Shown: positions 37,209 through 47,355, counted from the stretch's first letter. The stretch is DNA of 64,000 nt from Nostoc desertorum CM1-VF14 (GCA_019359245.1 JAHHHR010000007.1:62001-126000), one strand, 5' to 3'. Numbers and translations are program-made. The notes: generated by a model from the letters alone, not told the origin.

Positions 37209-38591
37209 TCAAATCAATCCTTCTAATGCGTGCTGCAAATCATTCGTCACATCAGCAACAGCTTGTCTAGCAGCCAAGCGATTTTCCTTATACGCTGGAT
37301 AATGCTCAGAGATAGATATGGGTTTATCCACAGTAATTTTTACCTTTTGCTGACCAAATTGCGGACGCTGTATACCTTTATCACCTTTGATTTTAGCAAT
37401 CATTCGCCATAAAATTAAAGTCGTCTCAGCAAACCTTTCTACTGTCGGTTTTTCACGAATATAATTACCAGAAACTGCCACAAAACTTTCTACTAAACGC
37501 ATGTGCCACATCCGCGCATTCGCTTCTTCAGCCACGCGATCGCCCAAAGCTCTTTCTACAGCAGGTACACCTTTTACATCTTTAAAATCTTCTCTAAATA
37601 TATAATTCCACCCCGCTTGTTCTACTCGCCGACATCGGTCACTTAATGTACCTTTTGACTGTAAATCAAAGTACTGTTCTGATATTAGTAGTGCCGCATT
37701 TAATAAAGCCTGTAAACGAACTGCTAACGCTTTATTTCTATCTTCGATTTCTCCAACTAATGTTTTGGCATCTGGCAGCTTTAGATGATAAAATCGCGTG
37801 TAAAATTTTTCCATTAGCGAAAGTAAATGTTCTGCCAAGGTTAATAATCGCGGATAAAGCGACTCTATAGAAGCATTTTCTGCTGAATTCACAGGTAAAC
37901 CACTAGCCGCTTCCAATTCACTTAAAAGATTTGCGATCGCACCCCAAGGAGCATCAACGTAACTATATTTAATCCCAACTGGTACAATTAGAACCTGTTC
38001 GGGGCGTTCAGCTTTGTGTAAGTCTTCAGCACACCAGAAGCCTAATTGGGCGATACCGGGTTCCAGGGGGCTGATATTTTCAGATAAACCATTAGTTGCA
38101 CCTTCTGGCGCAGCAGCCATCGGGAACTTTCCATTGGCAAATAAGTCACGCGCCGAACGTAACCCTGTCCAGTCAGCCTTACCTCGCTGAATTGGAGTCC
38201 CACCTAAATGAGAAGCAATCCAGCCTACGTGGGAACCTGCCCACAGAGGAATGCCGCGATCGTAGATAAAATGAGCGTGAATCGGAAATTTTAGGGCTGT
38301 GTTTTGCGATCGCGCTATCTTTGGTACAAGCTGAGACAGCAAGTAGGCTAAACAAAATGGATCGTCTGTTTTAGGATGGCGAAATGCCAGCATAAAACGG
38401 ATTTTACCCTCCTGAAACTGGCGATAGAGATCCACCAGAACCTCTACGTTGTCTGCTTCAATTTGGGTAATAGGTGTTTGCCAGTTTATCCAACTGGGTA
38501 GCAACAGATGGACGGCTCGTAGAACTAAGGGGTTAAACGCCGGGGGAATAAATTCTAAGGGTGGCTGTGCTTGATAAATTACATCTGCCAA
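37209..38591 (-). CDS. PlsC-type acyltransferase domain protein
   Basis: A 460-residue protein with a glycerol-phosphate acyltransferase-type domain. The HX4D catalytic motif is in 'FRHPKTDDPF' (about residue 67), and 'GGTPIQRGKADWTGLRSARD' and 'AAAPEGATNG' correspond to the later PlsC motifs. The remainder (about 240-460) is helical and specific to this cyanobacterial group. It probably acylates a glycerol-phosphate-type lipid. The start is TTG: AGGAG lies 9 bases before it, which decides the choice; no ATG is near. It is divergent from proS. Confidence 0.85.
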   Translation of the reverse strand: MADVIYQAQPPLEFIPPAFNPLVLRAVHLLLPSWINWQTPITQIEADNVEVLVDLYRQFQEGKIRFMLAFRHPKTDDPFCLAYLLSQLVPKIARSQNTALKFPIHAHFIYDRGIPLWAGSHVGWIASHLGGTPIQRGKADWTGLRSARDLFANGKFPMAAAPEGATNGLSENISPLEPGIAQLGFWCAEDLHKAERPEQVLIVPVGIKYSYVDAPWGAIANLLSELEAASGLPVNSAENASIESLYPRLLTLAEHLLSLMEKFYTRFYHLKLPDAKTLVGEIEDRNKALAVRLQALLNAALLISEQYFDLQSKGTLSDRCRRVEQAGWNYIFREDFKDVKGVPAVERALGDRVAEEANARMWHMRLVESFVAVSGNYIREKPTVERFAETTLILWRMIAKIKGDKGIQRPQFGQQKVKITVDKPISISEHYPAYKENRLAARQAVADVTNDLQHALEGLI

Positions 38592-38741
38592 GGTAGTTTT
38601 CTCCTAAAGTTGCGATCAAAAAAGGCGGAAGGCTATAAGTAAAAATGAAAAAGAAATAACACTGTGTACTTTGTACTTCATCCTTAATACTTCATACTTT
38701 AGTTGACATAGAAATTAGTGATTCTGGAAAGGCTATAAACG

Positions 38742-40556
38742 ATGCGACTGTCACAAATGTTATTCGTTACACTCCGGGATGATCCAGCTGATGCTGAGAT
38801 TCCTAGCCATAAATTATTACTCCGTGCAGGCTACATTCGTCGCATCGGTAGTGGTCTTTATGCTTATTTGCCTTTAATGTGGCGGGTACTGCAAAAAGTT
38901 TCCCAGATTGTGCGAGAAGAAATGAACGCTACAGGCGCACAAGAATGTCTCCTACCACAATTACAACCGGCTGATTTATGGAAAGAATCGGAACGCTGGG
39001 ACACTTATACCAAAGCCGAAGGAATTATGTTTTCCCTAATTGACCGCCGTGAGCAACAATTAGGATTAGGCCCAACTCATGAAGAAGTAGTTACAGCGAT
39101 CGCTCGTGATATGATTCGCTCTTATCGCCAGTTACCACTGCACCTCTACCAAATTCAAACCAAATTCCGCGATGAAATTCGCCCCCGTTTTGGTTTAATG
39201 CGCGGACGAGAATTTATCATGAAGGATGGCTACTCCTTCCATGCCGATGAAGCCAGCCTCAAAGAAACTTACCAGGATATGTATAAGGCCTATAGCAACA
39301 TGCTGCGGCGTTCTGGTTTAGCTTTTCGGGCAGTGGAAGCTGATTCTGGTGCAATTGGTGGTTCTGGTTCCACAGAATTTATGATTTTGGCGGAAGCTGG
39401 TGAAGATGAAGTTCTCTACACTGAGGATGGTAAATACGCCGCTAACGTAGAAAAGGCTGTTTCTTTACCAATTGATGCCGAAACCTCACGGTTTACAACC
39501 TACGAGAAACGCGATACACCTGGAACAGAGACGATTGAAAAGGTCTGTCAACACCTCAACTGTTCTCCCACTCAATTAGTGAAAAATGTCCTTTATCAGA
39601 CAGTTTATGATAATGGTATAACGGTGTTAGTTTTGGTGAGCATCCGAGGCGATCAGGAAGTTAATGAAGTTAAGTTGCAAAATGAATTGACCAAAGTAGC
39701 TCCTGAATATAGCGCTAAAACTATTATTAGTTTGAATGTGCCAAATGTAGAAGCCCAGCAAGCATGGACAGCTAAATCTCTACCTTTAGGCTACATTGCG
39801 CCAGACATCGCAGATGAGTATATTACCGCCAACAAACAGATCCATCCCAAGTTTTTGCGCTTGGTGGATCAAACAGCCGTTGATTTAAAAAACTTTGTTA
39901 CAGGTGCGAATGAAGCTGGTTATCACGTAGTTGGTGCTAATTGGGGTGAGCAATTTATAATACCAAGGCGAGTCGTAGATATACGAAAGGCAAGACCAGG
40001 CGATCGCGCCATCCATAATCCAGAACAAACCTTACAAAGCGCCCGTGGAATTGAAGCAGGTCACATCTTCCAATTAGGCACTAAATATTCCCAAGCTATG
40101 GGAGCAACTTATACCAATGAACAGGGTGAAGAAAAGCCGCTAATTATGGGTTGTTTTGGCGTAGGTGTATCACGACTTGCACAAGCTGCCGTAGAGCAAT
40201 CTTACGATAAAGATGGGATTATTTGGCCAGTTGCGATCGCACCTTATCACGCGATCATCACAATTCCCAACATTAAAGATGCTCAACAAATTGAAATCGC
40301 CCAAAAACTTTACACAGAACTGAATCAAGCGGGAATTGAAACCCTACTAGATGACCGCGATGAACGGGCTGGAGTTAAATTTAAAGATGCTGACTTGATA
40401 GGCATACCTTATAGGATTGTAACCGGGCGGGCGATCGCCAATGGCAAAGTTGAAGTTGTAGAAAGAGCCACCCGCAAATCTCAAGAAATAGTCATTGAGG
40501 AAGTAACAACTACACTCAAACAGTGGATTACTGACGCTATTCAGGTAAAAAATTAA
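38742..40556 (+). CDS. proS: Prolyl-tRNA synthetase
   Basis: A 604-residue class II synthetase of the bacterial type. The catalytic core begins '[20 protein letters not shown]', with motif 1 '[18 protein letters not shown]', and motif 2 within '[20 protein letters not shown]'. An insertion editing domain occupies about residues 225-400. Motif 3 is within '[18 protein letters not shown]', and the anticodon-binding domain covers about 475-604. The length is normal for the editing form. A stem-loop follows the stop (40580-40617). Confidence 0.97.
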   Translation: MRLSQMLFVTLRDDPADAEIPSHKLLLRAGYIRRIGSGLYAYLPLMWRVLQKVSQIVREEMNATGAQECLLPQLQPADLWKESERWDTYTKAEGIMFSLIDRREQQLGLGPTHEEVVTAIARDMIRSYRQLPLHLYQIQTKFRDEIRPRFGLMRGREFIMKDGYSFHADEASLKETYQDMYKAYSNMLRRSGLAFRAVEADSGAIGGSGSTEFMILAEAGEDEVLYTEDGKYAANVEKAVSLPIDAETSRFTTYEKRDTPGTETIEKVCQHLNCSPTQLVKNVLYQTVYDNGITVLVLVSIRGDQEVNEVKLQNELTKVAPEYSAKTIISLNVPNVEAQQAWTAKSLPLGYIAPDIADEYITANKQIHPKFLRLVDQTAVDLKNFVTGANEAGYHVVGANWGEQFIIPRRVVDIRKARPGDRAIHNPEQTLQSARGIEAGHIFQLGTKYSQAMGATYTNEQGEEKPLIMGCFGVGVSRLAQAAVEQSYDKDGIIWPVAIAPYHAIITIPNIKDAQQIEIAQKLYTELNQAGIETLLDDRDERAGVKFKDADLIGIPYRIVTGRAIANGKVEVVERATRKSQEIVIEEVTTTLKQWITDAIQVKN

Positions 40557-40579
40557 ACGCAAGTTTCTACGCAAAGCTT

Positions 40580-40617
40580 CGCAGAGGAAGAAATATTTTA
40601 CTTTGCATTCCTCTGCG
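40580..40617 (+). terminator. Stem-loop after proS
   Basis: CGCAGAGGAA and TTCCTCTGCG form a perfect 10-bp stem with an 18-nt loop, 24 bp after the proS stop. No T-run follows. The sequence resembles the dispersed CGCAGAGG repeats of Nostoc, so it may be a repeat doing a terminator's job. Confidence 0.55.
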
Positions 40618-40848
40618 TTGTAAATTTCATCTCTAAAAAGAATGAGATTTACATAATTTGGCAGGTGACGGATTAGAAATAGAAATTCTAAAATTAAACC
40701 AGGGATTTACACAACTACAAATAATTGCCTTTTGAGGCATAAAGTCTCCTCTAGATAGTGGGAAACTCTTCAGTTACAAGTATCGTCGTTAACCAGGCTG
40801 CTCCCCATATAACTACCATATCAGCCCTCAGTCAGGAAGGTTTTGAAC

Positions 40849-41457
40849 ATGAAAGACCAACAAGGATCTAATCGTATTTCTTCAGGCGCAATTGCCGCCG
40901 TTTCAGCAGTGGTTGTAGCGGTGGGTGGCGGTGTGGCTTGGTTTACTTCCCAATCCAACAATACTCCCACACCTCCAAACCTCTCTGGGCGCATCGAACA
41001 GCCATCACAATCAACTAGGCAGCCAGCTAATGAGCAAACCCCTAATGTTTATTGGCTCAGATCAACAGACAAAAATGTTGCTTTAGTCCCCCAGCCTGTT
41101 AGAGTCGCTTCCATACGACCCAACCAGCCATTAGAAGCAGCTTTCCAAAGTTTGTTGGCAGGCCCAACAGAAGGGACAGATTCCACAACTATCCCCAAAG
41201 GAACCAAACTTTTGGGACTGAAGACGGAAAATGACGAAGTTCACGTTAATTTATCTGAAGATTTTACCAGTGGTGGTGGCAGCACATCAATGATGGGTCG
41301 CGTGGGACAAGTTGTTTATACTGCGACAACTTTAAATCCTAAAGCCAAGGTGTACATTGACGTGAACGGCAAACCGTTAGATGTTTTAGGTGGTGAAGGT
41401 GTAGAGTTACAACAGCCATTAACTCGTGAAAGCTTTCAGAAAAATTATCCGCTTTAG
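40849..41457 (+). CDS. GerMN-domain lipoprotein or membrane protein
   Basis: A 202-residue protein. Residues of about 10-35 are a membrane anchor ('AIAAVSAVVVAVGGGVAWF'), followed by a Pro/Thr/Gln-rich stretch, then a GerMN domain (about 65-195, 'NVYWLRSTDKNVALVPQPVR', 'FQSLLAGPTEGTDSTTIPKG', 'VHVNLSEDF'). Known from spore germination proteins, the domain is common in cyanobacterial cell-envelope proteins of unknown role. I used the ATG at 40849 because AGGAAGG lies 8 bases before it, rather than the TTG two codons upstream. It is exposed outside the cytoplasm. Confidence 0.85.
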   Translation: MKDQQGSNRISSGAIAAVSAVVVAVGGGVAWFTSQSNNTPTPPNLSGRIEQPSQSTRQPANEQTPNVYWLRSTDKNVALVPQPVRVASIRPNQPLEAAFQSLLAGPTEGTDSTTIPKGTKLLGLKTENDEVHVNLSEDFTSGGGSTSMMGRVGQVVYTATTLNPKAKVYIDVNGKPLDVLGGEGVELQQPLTRESFQKNYPL

Positions 41458-41493
41458 TCATTAGTTTTTTACAAATGACAAAGGACAACTGAC

Positions 41494-41841
41494 CTAACGT
41501 TTACTATTTAACACACGAAAATTACGGGCTTGTTCTTCTAACCTTGTGGCAAGGCGATCGCAAACCCGATTACACAAATCAAAAATCATTTCATCTTCCA
41601 CCCGGTAATAGGCGCAAGTTCCTTCACTGCGGCGGCTAAGGATACCTGCTTGCCACATTACCTTCAGGTGTTTTGACACATTTGCCTGAGAAGTCTGTGT
41701 TGCCTCTACCAACTCTTGCACGCATTTTTCTTCATCCCGTAATAAGTGGAGCAGCCGCAGACGCATCGGCTCACTTAACAGACTGAAGTATTCAGCTACT
41801 TGTTGCACCACTTCTGGTGGTAAAGGCAACGTTTGTTTCAT
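41494..41841 (-). CDS. ArsR/SmtB-family transcriptional regulator
   Basis: A 115-residue winged-helix repressor. The helix-turn-helix lies at about 45-70 ('CVQELVEATQTSQANVSKHL'). Cys residues occur in 'DEEKCVQEL' (about 39), 'GTCAYY' (about 80) and 'FDLCNRVCDR' (about 90-95), which could bind a metal or form disulfides. It is not the classic ELCVCDL arsenic site. The target and effector are unknown. It lies 75 bp downstream of accB on the same strand, so it could be co-transcribed with accB or independent. Confidence 0.85.
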   Translation of the reverse strand: MKQTLPLPPEVVQQVAEYFSLLSEPMRLRLLHLLRDEEKCVQELVEATQTSQANVSKHLKVMWQAGILSRRSEGTCAYYRVEDEMIFDLCNRVCDRLATRLEEQARNFRVLNSKR

Positions 41842-41916
41842 CAGGATTAACCCGCAAGGACTGAAGTTTTAACAATGACTCATTTGGGATGACTCATTTC
41901 ATATATAGATTAATAC

Positions 41917-42474
41917 TTAATCAGGGTTAATTCGCATCAAAGGTTGACCATATTCTACAGCGTCGCCATTTTGGAGAAGAATTTCCATCACCTGTCCAGA
42001 GACTTCGGCTTCGATTTCATTCATCAGCTTCATGGCCTCAATGATACAGACAGTTTGACCCTTGCGGACGCGATCGCCCACTTCCACAAATGCCGCTTCC
42101 CCCGGCGCAGGAGCGCGATAAAACGTTCCCACCATTGGGGAAGGCACTTCTACTAATCTCTGGTCAATGATTGATGGGGGATTTACTGATAACTGCATTT
42201 GTGTGCTAGTACCAGTATTCTCAAACACACGAGATGTGGACACCTCCGTTATCTGACTCGTGTTCACCTGGTTTCCCCCAGATGAACCCGATGTCGAGCC
42301 AGAACCTACCACACCGCCGAAGGTCGGTTGACCTACCGACAACATCTGATTGCTGACGCTCACAGCCTTACGGACTGTTAGTTCAAAATCATCGCTTTTG
42401 AGCGTGACTTCTGCAATATCTGTTTGTGCGATAGTTGCCAGTAGTTGGCGGATTTCATTAAAGTCCAATGGCAC
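41917..42474 (-). CDS. accB: Biotin carboxyl carrier protein of acetyl-CoA carboxylase
   Basis: A 185-residue BCCP. The biotinylated Lys149 is in 'IIEAMKLMNEIEAEVSG', and the thumb-like 'PMVGTFYRAPAPGEAAFVEV' is also present. A long Ser/Gly/Thr-rich linker (about 40-105) separates the N-terminal dimerisation part. The start is GTG ('MPLDFNEIRQ...' in the family). It follows efp with a gap of about 110 bp, as in many cyanobacteria. Acts in the first committed step of fatty acid synthesis. Confidence 0.96.
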   Translation of the reverse strand: MPLDFNEIRQLLATIAQTDIAEVTLKSDDFELTVRKAVSVSNQMLSVGQPTFGGVVGSGSTSGSSGGNQVNTSQITEVSTSRVFENTGTSTQMQLSVNPPSIIDQRLVEVPSPMVGTFYRAPAPGEAAFVEVGDRVRKGQTVCIIEAMKLMNEIEAEVSGQVMEILLQNGDAVEYGQPLMRINPD

Positions 42475-42584
42475 AGTTTTTATTACCTCGACCTAATCCG
42501 TAAATGAGCATCTTAAAGTGTGGCAGGGATTAAATCCCTATGTAGGGATTTCCATCGGGACTTACATCTCCATAGAGATGAAAG

Positions 42585-43142
42585 TTATTCCCTGCTAATA
42601 TACTTATCTTCCTGGGTATCAACTTTGATGCGTTCTCCTTGAGAAATAAACAAAGGAACCATCACAACTGCACCAGTTTCTAGAGTCGCGGGTTTTGAGC
42701 CACCGGTAGCAGTGTCACCTTTTAAACCTGGATCTGTTTGTACAATTTCCAGAACCACAGACTTAGGCAATTCTACTCCCAGCACCTGGTCGCCCCACTT
42801 AATAACTTCAGCTTCCATACCTTCCTTCAGGTATTTGACGCGATCGCCGATTTGTGCACGGGTTAATCTGCCTTCTTCGTAGGTTTCCATATCCATAAAG
42901 ACGAACTCATCGCCCTCTTTATAGGTATGCTGCATCGTACTTTTTTCTAGAGTGGCTTGCGGCACTGTTTCCCCAGCTCGGAACGTTTTTTCCATCACGC
43001 TCCCACTCTGGACATTTTTTAACTTAGTTCGTACAAAGGCAGAACCCTTGCCTGGTTTGACGTGCAGGAATTCAAGCACTCGCCATACAGACCCATCCAA
43101 TACAATTGAAACACCGGGTCGAAAGTCGTTACTGGAGATCAT
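42585..43142 (-). CDS. efp: Elongation factor P
   Basis: A 185-residue three-domain translation factor that relieves ribosome stalling at proline runs. The loop that reaches the peptidyl-transferase centre is '[16 protein letters not shown]', with Lys32 at the tip. '[19 protein letters not shown]' and the C-terminal '[17 protein letters not shown]' are typical. No modifying-enzyme gene is adjacent. It is upstream of accB in the usual cyanobacterial pair. Confidence 0.97.
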   Translation of the reverse strand: MISSNDFRPGVSIVLDGSVWRVLEFLHVKPGKGSAFVRTKLKNVQSGSVMEKTFRAGETVPQATLEKSTMQHTYKEGDEFVFMDMETYEEGRLTRAQIGDRVKYLKEGMEAEVIKWGDQVLGVELPKSVVLEIVQTDPGLKGDTATGGSKPATLETGAVVMVPLFISQGERIKVDTQEDKYISRE

Positions 43143-43205
43143 GAAGCTTTCAAATTTTGGAAGACAATCGGCATTTATTGTACCCTTCTGGGGTCGTCAT
43201 TGGGC

Positions 43206-43248
43206 ATTTGTCATTTGTTAGTTGTCTGTCATTTGTCATTTGTCCTCT
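43206..43248. repeat. Heptanucleotide repeat (TTTGTCA)-type
   Basis: About six degenerate units (TTTGTCA, TTTGTTA, GTTGTCT, GTCATTT, GTCATTT, GTCCTCT) lie in the intergenic region between efp and the cyclophilin gene, which are divergent, so the tract falls in both promoters' region. Confidence 0.75.
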
Positions 43249-43321
43249 GCCCTAGACCTCTGATCCACTCATCACCTAACGTGGGAAGATTATTTATGGG
43301 TTACGTCCAGTCAACAATTTA

Positions 43322-44449
43322 ATGCTGCATTTGAGTTATCCCATGCTTAACTTATTAAAATCCTGGCTGAAGAACAGCCTAATGGCAATACTGCTGGTAA
43401 CAATATTTTTAGGCATAACTACAGCTGGGTGGACTCCCTCCAGTAGCGCCGCGCTGCCAGCCGGCAACGCAATCACCGACGGCAAGGCTTTGTTGCGGTA
43501 TGCACTCCCGATAGATAACAAACCTGTACGGCAACTACAAGCCAGTTTAGAGGACATCTCTGCCCAACTCCGGGCGAATCGGCGATGGGGTGCTATTTCC
43601 AAAGACATCAGCAAAGCATCCCGAATTCTCGATAAACCCTCCCAAATATTAACAAGCGTTCCCGCAGAACGCCAACCCCAAGCTGAAGCTTGGATTACCG
43701 AGTTGAAATCTGGGGTGGGTAAATTAGAAGAATTGGCAAAGAGCAAAGATAAAGAACAAATTCTCCAAGAGAGAGGCAAACTTCTCAATCTCGTTACTCA
43801 GCTAGAAGAGTCAATGGTGAAAGAATTCCCCTTTGAAGTGCCTACTGAGTATAGTAACCTGCCACAACTTAAAGGTCGTGCCACTGTAGAAATCAAAACT
43901 AACAAAGGCGATTTGACCCTCGTAGTAGATGGTTATAGTGCCCCTGTCACTGCTGGTAATTTTGTAGATTTGGTGCAGAGGGGTTTTTATAATGGCTTAG
44001 AATTTACCCGTTCTGAAGAATCTTACTTTCTGCAAACTGGAGATCCCGTCGGCAAAGACGTAGGTTTCATTGATCCAAATACCAAGAAATATCGCTCTAT
44101 TCCCTTAGAAGTCTTAGTTCAAGGTGATAAAGCACCTACTTATGGCATTACTCTAGAAGAAGCTGGTCGTTACGTTGATATGCCAGTTTTACCTTTCTCT
44201 GCTTTTGGGGCAGTGGTAATGGCTCGTCCCGAAAGTGAAGTGAATGGTGGATCTTCGCAATTCTTCTTCTTCCTCTTTGAACCAGAACTCACCCCCGCCG
44301 GACGCAACCTATTAGATGGTCGCTATGCCGTTTTTGGCTATCTCACCGAAGGCAGAGAAGTTTTGGATAAACTGAAAGCGGGTGACAAAATAGAATCGGC
44401 AACAGTCGTTCAGGGAATAGAAAATCTGGTTGAACCACAAGCAGCATAA
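43322..44449 (+). CDS. CYP38/TLP40-type cyclophilin peptidyl-prolyl isomerase
   Basis: A 375-residue exported protein. Residues of about 10-40 form a signal peptide ('MAILLVTIFLGITTAGWT'). The helical N-terminal domain (about 60-175) resembles the PsbQ-like part of plant CYP38/TLP40, and the cyclophilin domain covers about 185-365 ('ATVEIKTNKGDLTLVVDGYS', 'GGSSQFFFFLFEPELTPAG'). The plant protein assists photosystem II assembly in the thylakoid lumen; the same place is likely here. A second ATG at 43343 ('MLNLLKSWLKNS') is an equally possible start. Confidence 0.9.
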   Translation: MLHLSYPMLNLLKSWLKNSLMAILLVTIFLGITTAGWTPSSSAALPAGNAITDGKALLRYALPIDNKPVRQLQASLEDISAQLRANRRWGAISKDISKASRILDKPSQILTSVPAERQPQAEAWITELKSGVGKLEELAKSKDKEQILQERGKLLNLVTQLEESMVKEFPFEVPTEYSNLPQLKGRATVEIKTNKGDLTLVVDGYSAPVTAGNFVDLVQRGFYNGLEFTRSEESYFLQTGDPVGKDVGFIDPNTKKYRSIPLEVLVQGDKAPTYGITLEEAGRYVDMPVLPFSAFGAVVMARPESEVNGGSSQFFFFLFEPELTPAGRNLLDGRYAVFGYLTEGREVLDKLKAGDKIESATVVQGIENLVEPQAA

Positions 44450-44512
44450 GAAGGGAGCAGGGGAGATGAGGAAGATGAGGGAGATTAATTAATAACTTCT
44501 AACTCCTGTACA

Positions 44513-44530
44513 GACGCGATTAATCGTGTC
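44513..44530. repeat. Palindromic dispersed repeat at the end of the Uma2 gene
   Basis: GACGCGATTAATCGTGTC is an 18-bp palindrome with one mismatch. It overlaps the 3' end of the Uma2 gene and supplies its last codons and stop. Confidence 0.65.
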
Positions 44531-45107
44531 TCCCCTGATTCAGATTTCCGGCGGTGAATATTTGATCAACTGCAACTGCTAATTCTGGAAAAGTCCGTGA
44601 TACAATTTGCTGATTAGCAGTAAAAACTGTTTCTTCGTAAAATCCATCTTCCAGTAGTAACACTGAAATCTTTCCTTCTAGCGGATCTACAATCCAATAT
44701 TCAGGAACCTCTAAGGCCGCATATTCAGATCGCTTATAGCGATAATCCCGTTTCACCGACTCTGGACTGACCACCTCGACAATTAGTAACGGGGGAGATT
44801 GAAATACCGCTGAGGCATTCAACAATTCTCTGGCTTGTTCCACTGTCACTACACACAAATCAGTCAACCTAGATTTATTTCTACCCGTTCTCACCCCACT
44901 TTCCCGAAAACTCAGCCAAGGTGAGCTGCAACGTTTGATTTCTACATCTAGTAATTGCTCAAGAAATTTGGCAATCAGAAAATGTTCAATAGTAGGTGGA
45001 TTCATTAGCTCTAGCTTGCCATCCACCAGTTCATAATGGAAACCGTTACCATCATCATAGGTTAAGTACTCCTCAAACGTGATGCTGGTTACTGGTGTTG
45101 TTACCAT
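44520..45107 (-). CDS. Uma2-family (DUF820) endonuclease-like protein
   Basis: A 195-residue protein of the Uma2 group, a PD-(D/E)XK fold very numerous in Nostoc genomes, of largely unknown role. Visible: 'FEEYLTYDDGNGFHYELVDGKLELM' (start of fold, given here in part), Asp in 'SRLTDLCVV', Glu in 'LLIVEVVSPES' and Lys in 'RDYRYKRSEYAAL', fitting a D-E-K type active site, then 'VPEYWIVDPLEGKISV'. The last residues (GRHD) and stop are encoded by a palindromic repeat. It stands alone between the cyclophilin gene and divergent thiL. Confidence 0.85.
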   Translation of the reverse strand: MVTTPVTSITFEEYLTYDDGNGFHYELVDGKLELMNPPTIEHFLIAKFLEQLLDVEIKRCSSPWLSFRESGVRTGRNKSRLTDLCVVTVEQARELLNASAVFQSPPLLIVEVVSPESVKRDYRYKRSEYAALEVPEYWIVDPLEGKISVLLLEDGFYEETVFTANQQIVSRTFPELAVAVDQIFTAGNLNQGRHD

Positions 45108-45196
45108 CTCAACTGACTCCTAGACGATACCCTTATATTAAACAGTAAAGCAAATCATCAGTTTTCTTAGTAATTTTGCAACGCGGAAAACCGATT

Positions 45197-46267
45197 GTGA
45201 ACAGTGAGTTATCTTCTCAACAAGTACAAGAGATTGGTGAACAAGGTCTTTTAGAAAGATTGCAGCGTTTCTGTCCACCAGAAATTATTGGGGATGATGC
45301 GGCAGTACTTGTGACTGCACCAGAGCAATCTTTGGTGGTAACAGCAGATATGCTGATTGATGGCGTGCATTTTAGCGATGTAACCACTTCCCCAGAAGAT
45401 GCTGGTTGGCGGGCTGCTGCTGCCAATTTATCAGATTTAGCAGCAATGGGCGCTTCTCCATTAGGAATTACCGTCGGGTTAGGACTCCCTGGTGAAGTTA
45501 GGGTGAGTTGGGTTGAGCAACTGTACCAGGGAATGACAGAATGCTTGCAAAAATACAATACCTCAATTGTCGGAGGTGATGTGGTGCGATCGCCCGTAAC
45601 TACTCTGGCAATTACCGCTTTTGGTCAAGTTAACCCTAGTCAAATTATCCGCCGTTCTGCTGCTGTAGTCGGGAATGCGATCGTGGTTACAGGCGTTCAT
45701 GGAGCCTCAAGAGCTGGTTTAGAATTACTCTTGCATCCCGAATTAGGACAAAACCTCAAAGATACAGAACGCACGGCTTTAATCCTCGCGCACCAGCGCC
45801 CACATCCACGATTAGATGTCTTACCAATCCTCTGGAAAATTCTAGAATCTCAATCCCAAATCCAAGTTGCGCTGGAAGCGCACCAAAGGTGCGACCTAAA
45901 ATCCAAAATTCCTATAGCTGGTATGGATAGCAGCGATGGTTTGGCAGATGCAATTATCCAAATTTGCCGCGCCAGTGGTGTTGGCGCTGTCCTAGAACGC
46001 AGACAAATCTCCATGCCAACAGCTTTTGACAATTGGCTGACACAAGAGCAAGCGCTAGCTTATGCTCTATACGGCGGCGAAGACTTTGAATTAGTGCTGT
46101 GTTTGCCACAAGAGTCAGCATTAGCTTTAGTAAAACATCTTAGTCAAGGCGCTGCGATCGTGGGAAACATTACATCAGGATCAACAGTACTATTGCACGA
46201 CGAACAAAAAAAACTCCCTGACCAAGTTCTGAGTCTCAGCCAGGGATTTCAACATTTTGGTCAATAG
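45197..46267 (+). CDS. thiL: Thiamine-monophosphate kinase
   Basis: A kinase that phosphorylates thiamine phosphate to thiamine diphosphate with ATP. Signatures: 'GDDAAVL' near the N-terminus, 'TADMLIDGVHF' and 'GWRAAAANLSDLAAMGASPL' (AIR-synthase fold nucleotide site), 'IVGGDVVRSP', 'GMDSSDGLADAI' and 'YGGEDFELVL'. I chose the GTG at 45197 ('VNSELSSQQVQEIGEQGLL'), as family members start about here; a TTG seven codons earlier has no ribosome site. The region 'SQSQIQVALEAHQRCDLKSK' (about 218-237) looks like an insertion and carries a hairpin repeat (45879-45893). Confidence 0.93.
   Translation: MNSELSSQQVQEIGEQGLLERLQRFCPPEIIGDDAAVLVTAPEQSLVVTADMLIDGVHFSDVTTSPEDAGWRAAAANLSDLAAMGASPLGITVGLGLPGEVRVSWVEQLYQGMTECLQKYNTSIVGGDVVRSPVTTLAITAFGQVNPSQIIRRSAAVVGNAIVVTGVHGASRAGLELLLHPELGQNLKDTERTALILAHQRPHPRLDVLPILWKILESQSQIQVALEAHQRCDLKSKIPIAGMDSSDGLADAIIQICRASGVGAVLERRQISMPTAFDNWLTQEQALAYALYGGEDFELVLCLPQESALALVKHLSQGAAIVGNITSGSTVLLHDEQKKLPDQVLSLSQGFQHFGQ
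45879..45893. repeat. Hairpin repeat inside thiL
   Basis: CGCACC-AAA-GGTGCG is a perfect hairpin within the coding sequence, in frame, in a stretch that ThiL proteins normally lack or vary. It may be a small repeat insertion, but this is less clear than the bamA and cyclase cases. Confidence 0.4.
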
Positions 46268-46306
46268 TCCTTTATTCTTTATCATTTGTCCTTTGTTTAA
46301 AACTAA

Positions 46307-46341
46307 TGACCAATGACTAGTGACTAGTGACTAATGACTAA
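46307..46341. repeat. Heptanucleotide repeat (TGACTAG/TGACTAA)x5
   Basis: TGACCAA, TGACTAG, TGACTAG, TGACTAA, TGACTAA in register, ending directly at the gap2 stop codon. Confidence 0.85.
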
Positions 46342-47355
46342 TTATTGCCACTTCGCAGCTACTAATTCTGCCAAATCCAAAACTCGTTGGCTGTAACCCC
46401 ACTCGTTGTCATACCACGCCATAACTTTTACTAGGTCATTGCCCATAACCAAAGTCAAGCTAGCATCAACAATCGAAGAAGCATCACTACCTTGATAATC
46501 GGAAGATACCAGTTCTAGCTGGCTATAGTCCAAAATGCCTTTGAGTGGTCCTTCGGCAGCATCTTTGAGAGCTTGGTTAACTTCTTCAGTAATAGTACGC
46601 TTCTCAACCTGAACTACGAAATCTACCATTGAGACGTTCGGGGTAGGTACGCGTAAGGCAACACCATTTAGCTTGCCTTTCAGGTCTGGGATAACCAGCG
46701 CCACTGCTTTTGCTGCACCAGTAGAGGTGGGTACAATGTTTATCGCTGCTGCTCTCGCCCGTCGCAAATCCCGGTGAGAAGCGTCTAGCAAGCGTTGGTC
46801 ACCTGTATAGCTATGGGTGGTGGTCATCGTACCTTTGATGATGCCGAACTTATCGTTCAACACCTTGGCGATTGGTGCCAAGCAGTTGGTAGTACAGCTA
46901 GCGTTACTGATAATGTGGTGTTTGTTGTGGTCATAGTCGTGATGATTCACACCAACCACAAAAGTGCCATCCTCGTTTTTACCAGGAGCGGTAATCAGAA
47001 CTTTTTTGGCTCCAGCATTTACATGCTTGAGCGCTCCTTCTTTGCTAGTAAATACCCCGGTTGCTTCGATAATTAGGTCAATTCCCCACTCTTTCCAGGG
47101 CAAGTTTTCTGGGTTGCGATCGGATACGCACTTAATGGTCTTACCGTTAACGATGATAGAGTTATCATCGGCACTAATCTCAGCACCTTTGATCTTCCCT
47201 AGCATTGAGTCATACTTCAGCAGATGAGCATTGGTTCTAGGGTCTGATGTGTCATTAATAGCCACAAGGTCGATTTGACTATTCTCTCTACCCACCCAGC
47301 AGCGTGCAAAGTTACGTCCAATCCGCCCGAAACCGTTGATTGCAACTCTAATCAC
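46342..47355 (-). CDS. gap2: Glyceraldehyde-3-phosphate dehydrogenase, NAD(P)-dependent (Gap2)
   Basis: A 337-residue Calvin-cycle type GAPDH that reduces 1,3-bisphosphoglycerate. Catalytic Cys is in '[19 protein letters not shown]'. The N-terminal '[20 protein letters not shown]' matches Gap2 and starts with GTG at 47355; the TTG at 47406 would add an unlikely extension. A -10-like TATGAT (47406-47411 on the minus strand) lies upstream, with a run of nine C (gene strand) between it and where a -35 would be. It is downstream of thiL and convergent with it. Confidence 0.95.
   Translation of the reverse strand: MIRVAINGFGRIGRNFARCWVGRENSQIDLVAINDTSDPRTNAHLLKYDSMLGKIKGAEISADDNSIIVNGKTIKCVSDRNPENLPWKEWGIDLIIEATGVFTSKEGALKHVNAGAKKVLITAPGKNEDGTFVVGVNHHDYDHNKHHIISNASCTTNCLAPIAKVLNDKFGIIKGTMTTTHSYTGDQRLLDASHRDLRRARAAAINIVPTSTGAAKAVALVIPDLKGKLNGVALRVPTPNVSMVDFVVQVEKRTITEEVNQALKDAAEGPLKGILDYSQLELVSSDYQGSDASSIVDASLTLVMGNDLVKVMAWYDNEWGYSQRVLDLAELVAAKWQ

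Noticed and set aside
40646..40735. Short frame after proS ('DLHNLAGDGLEIEILKLNQG...')
   Set aside because: Only 30 codons, no start signal, no recognised family; kept out as probably chance, although composition is protein-like.
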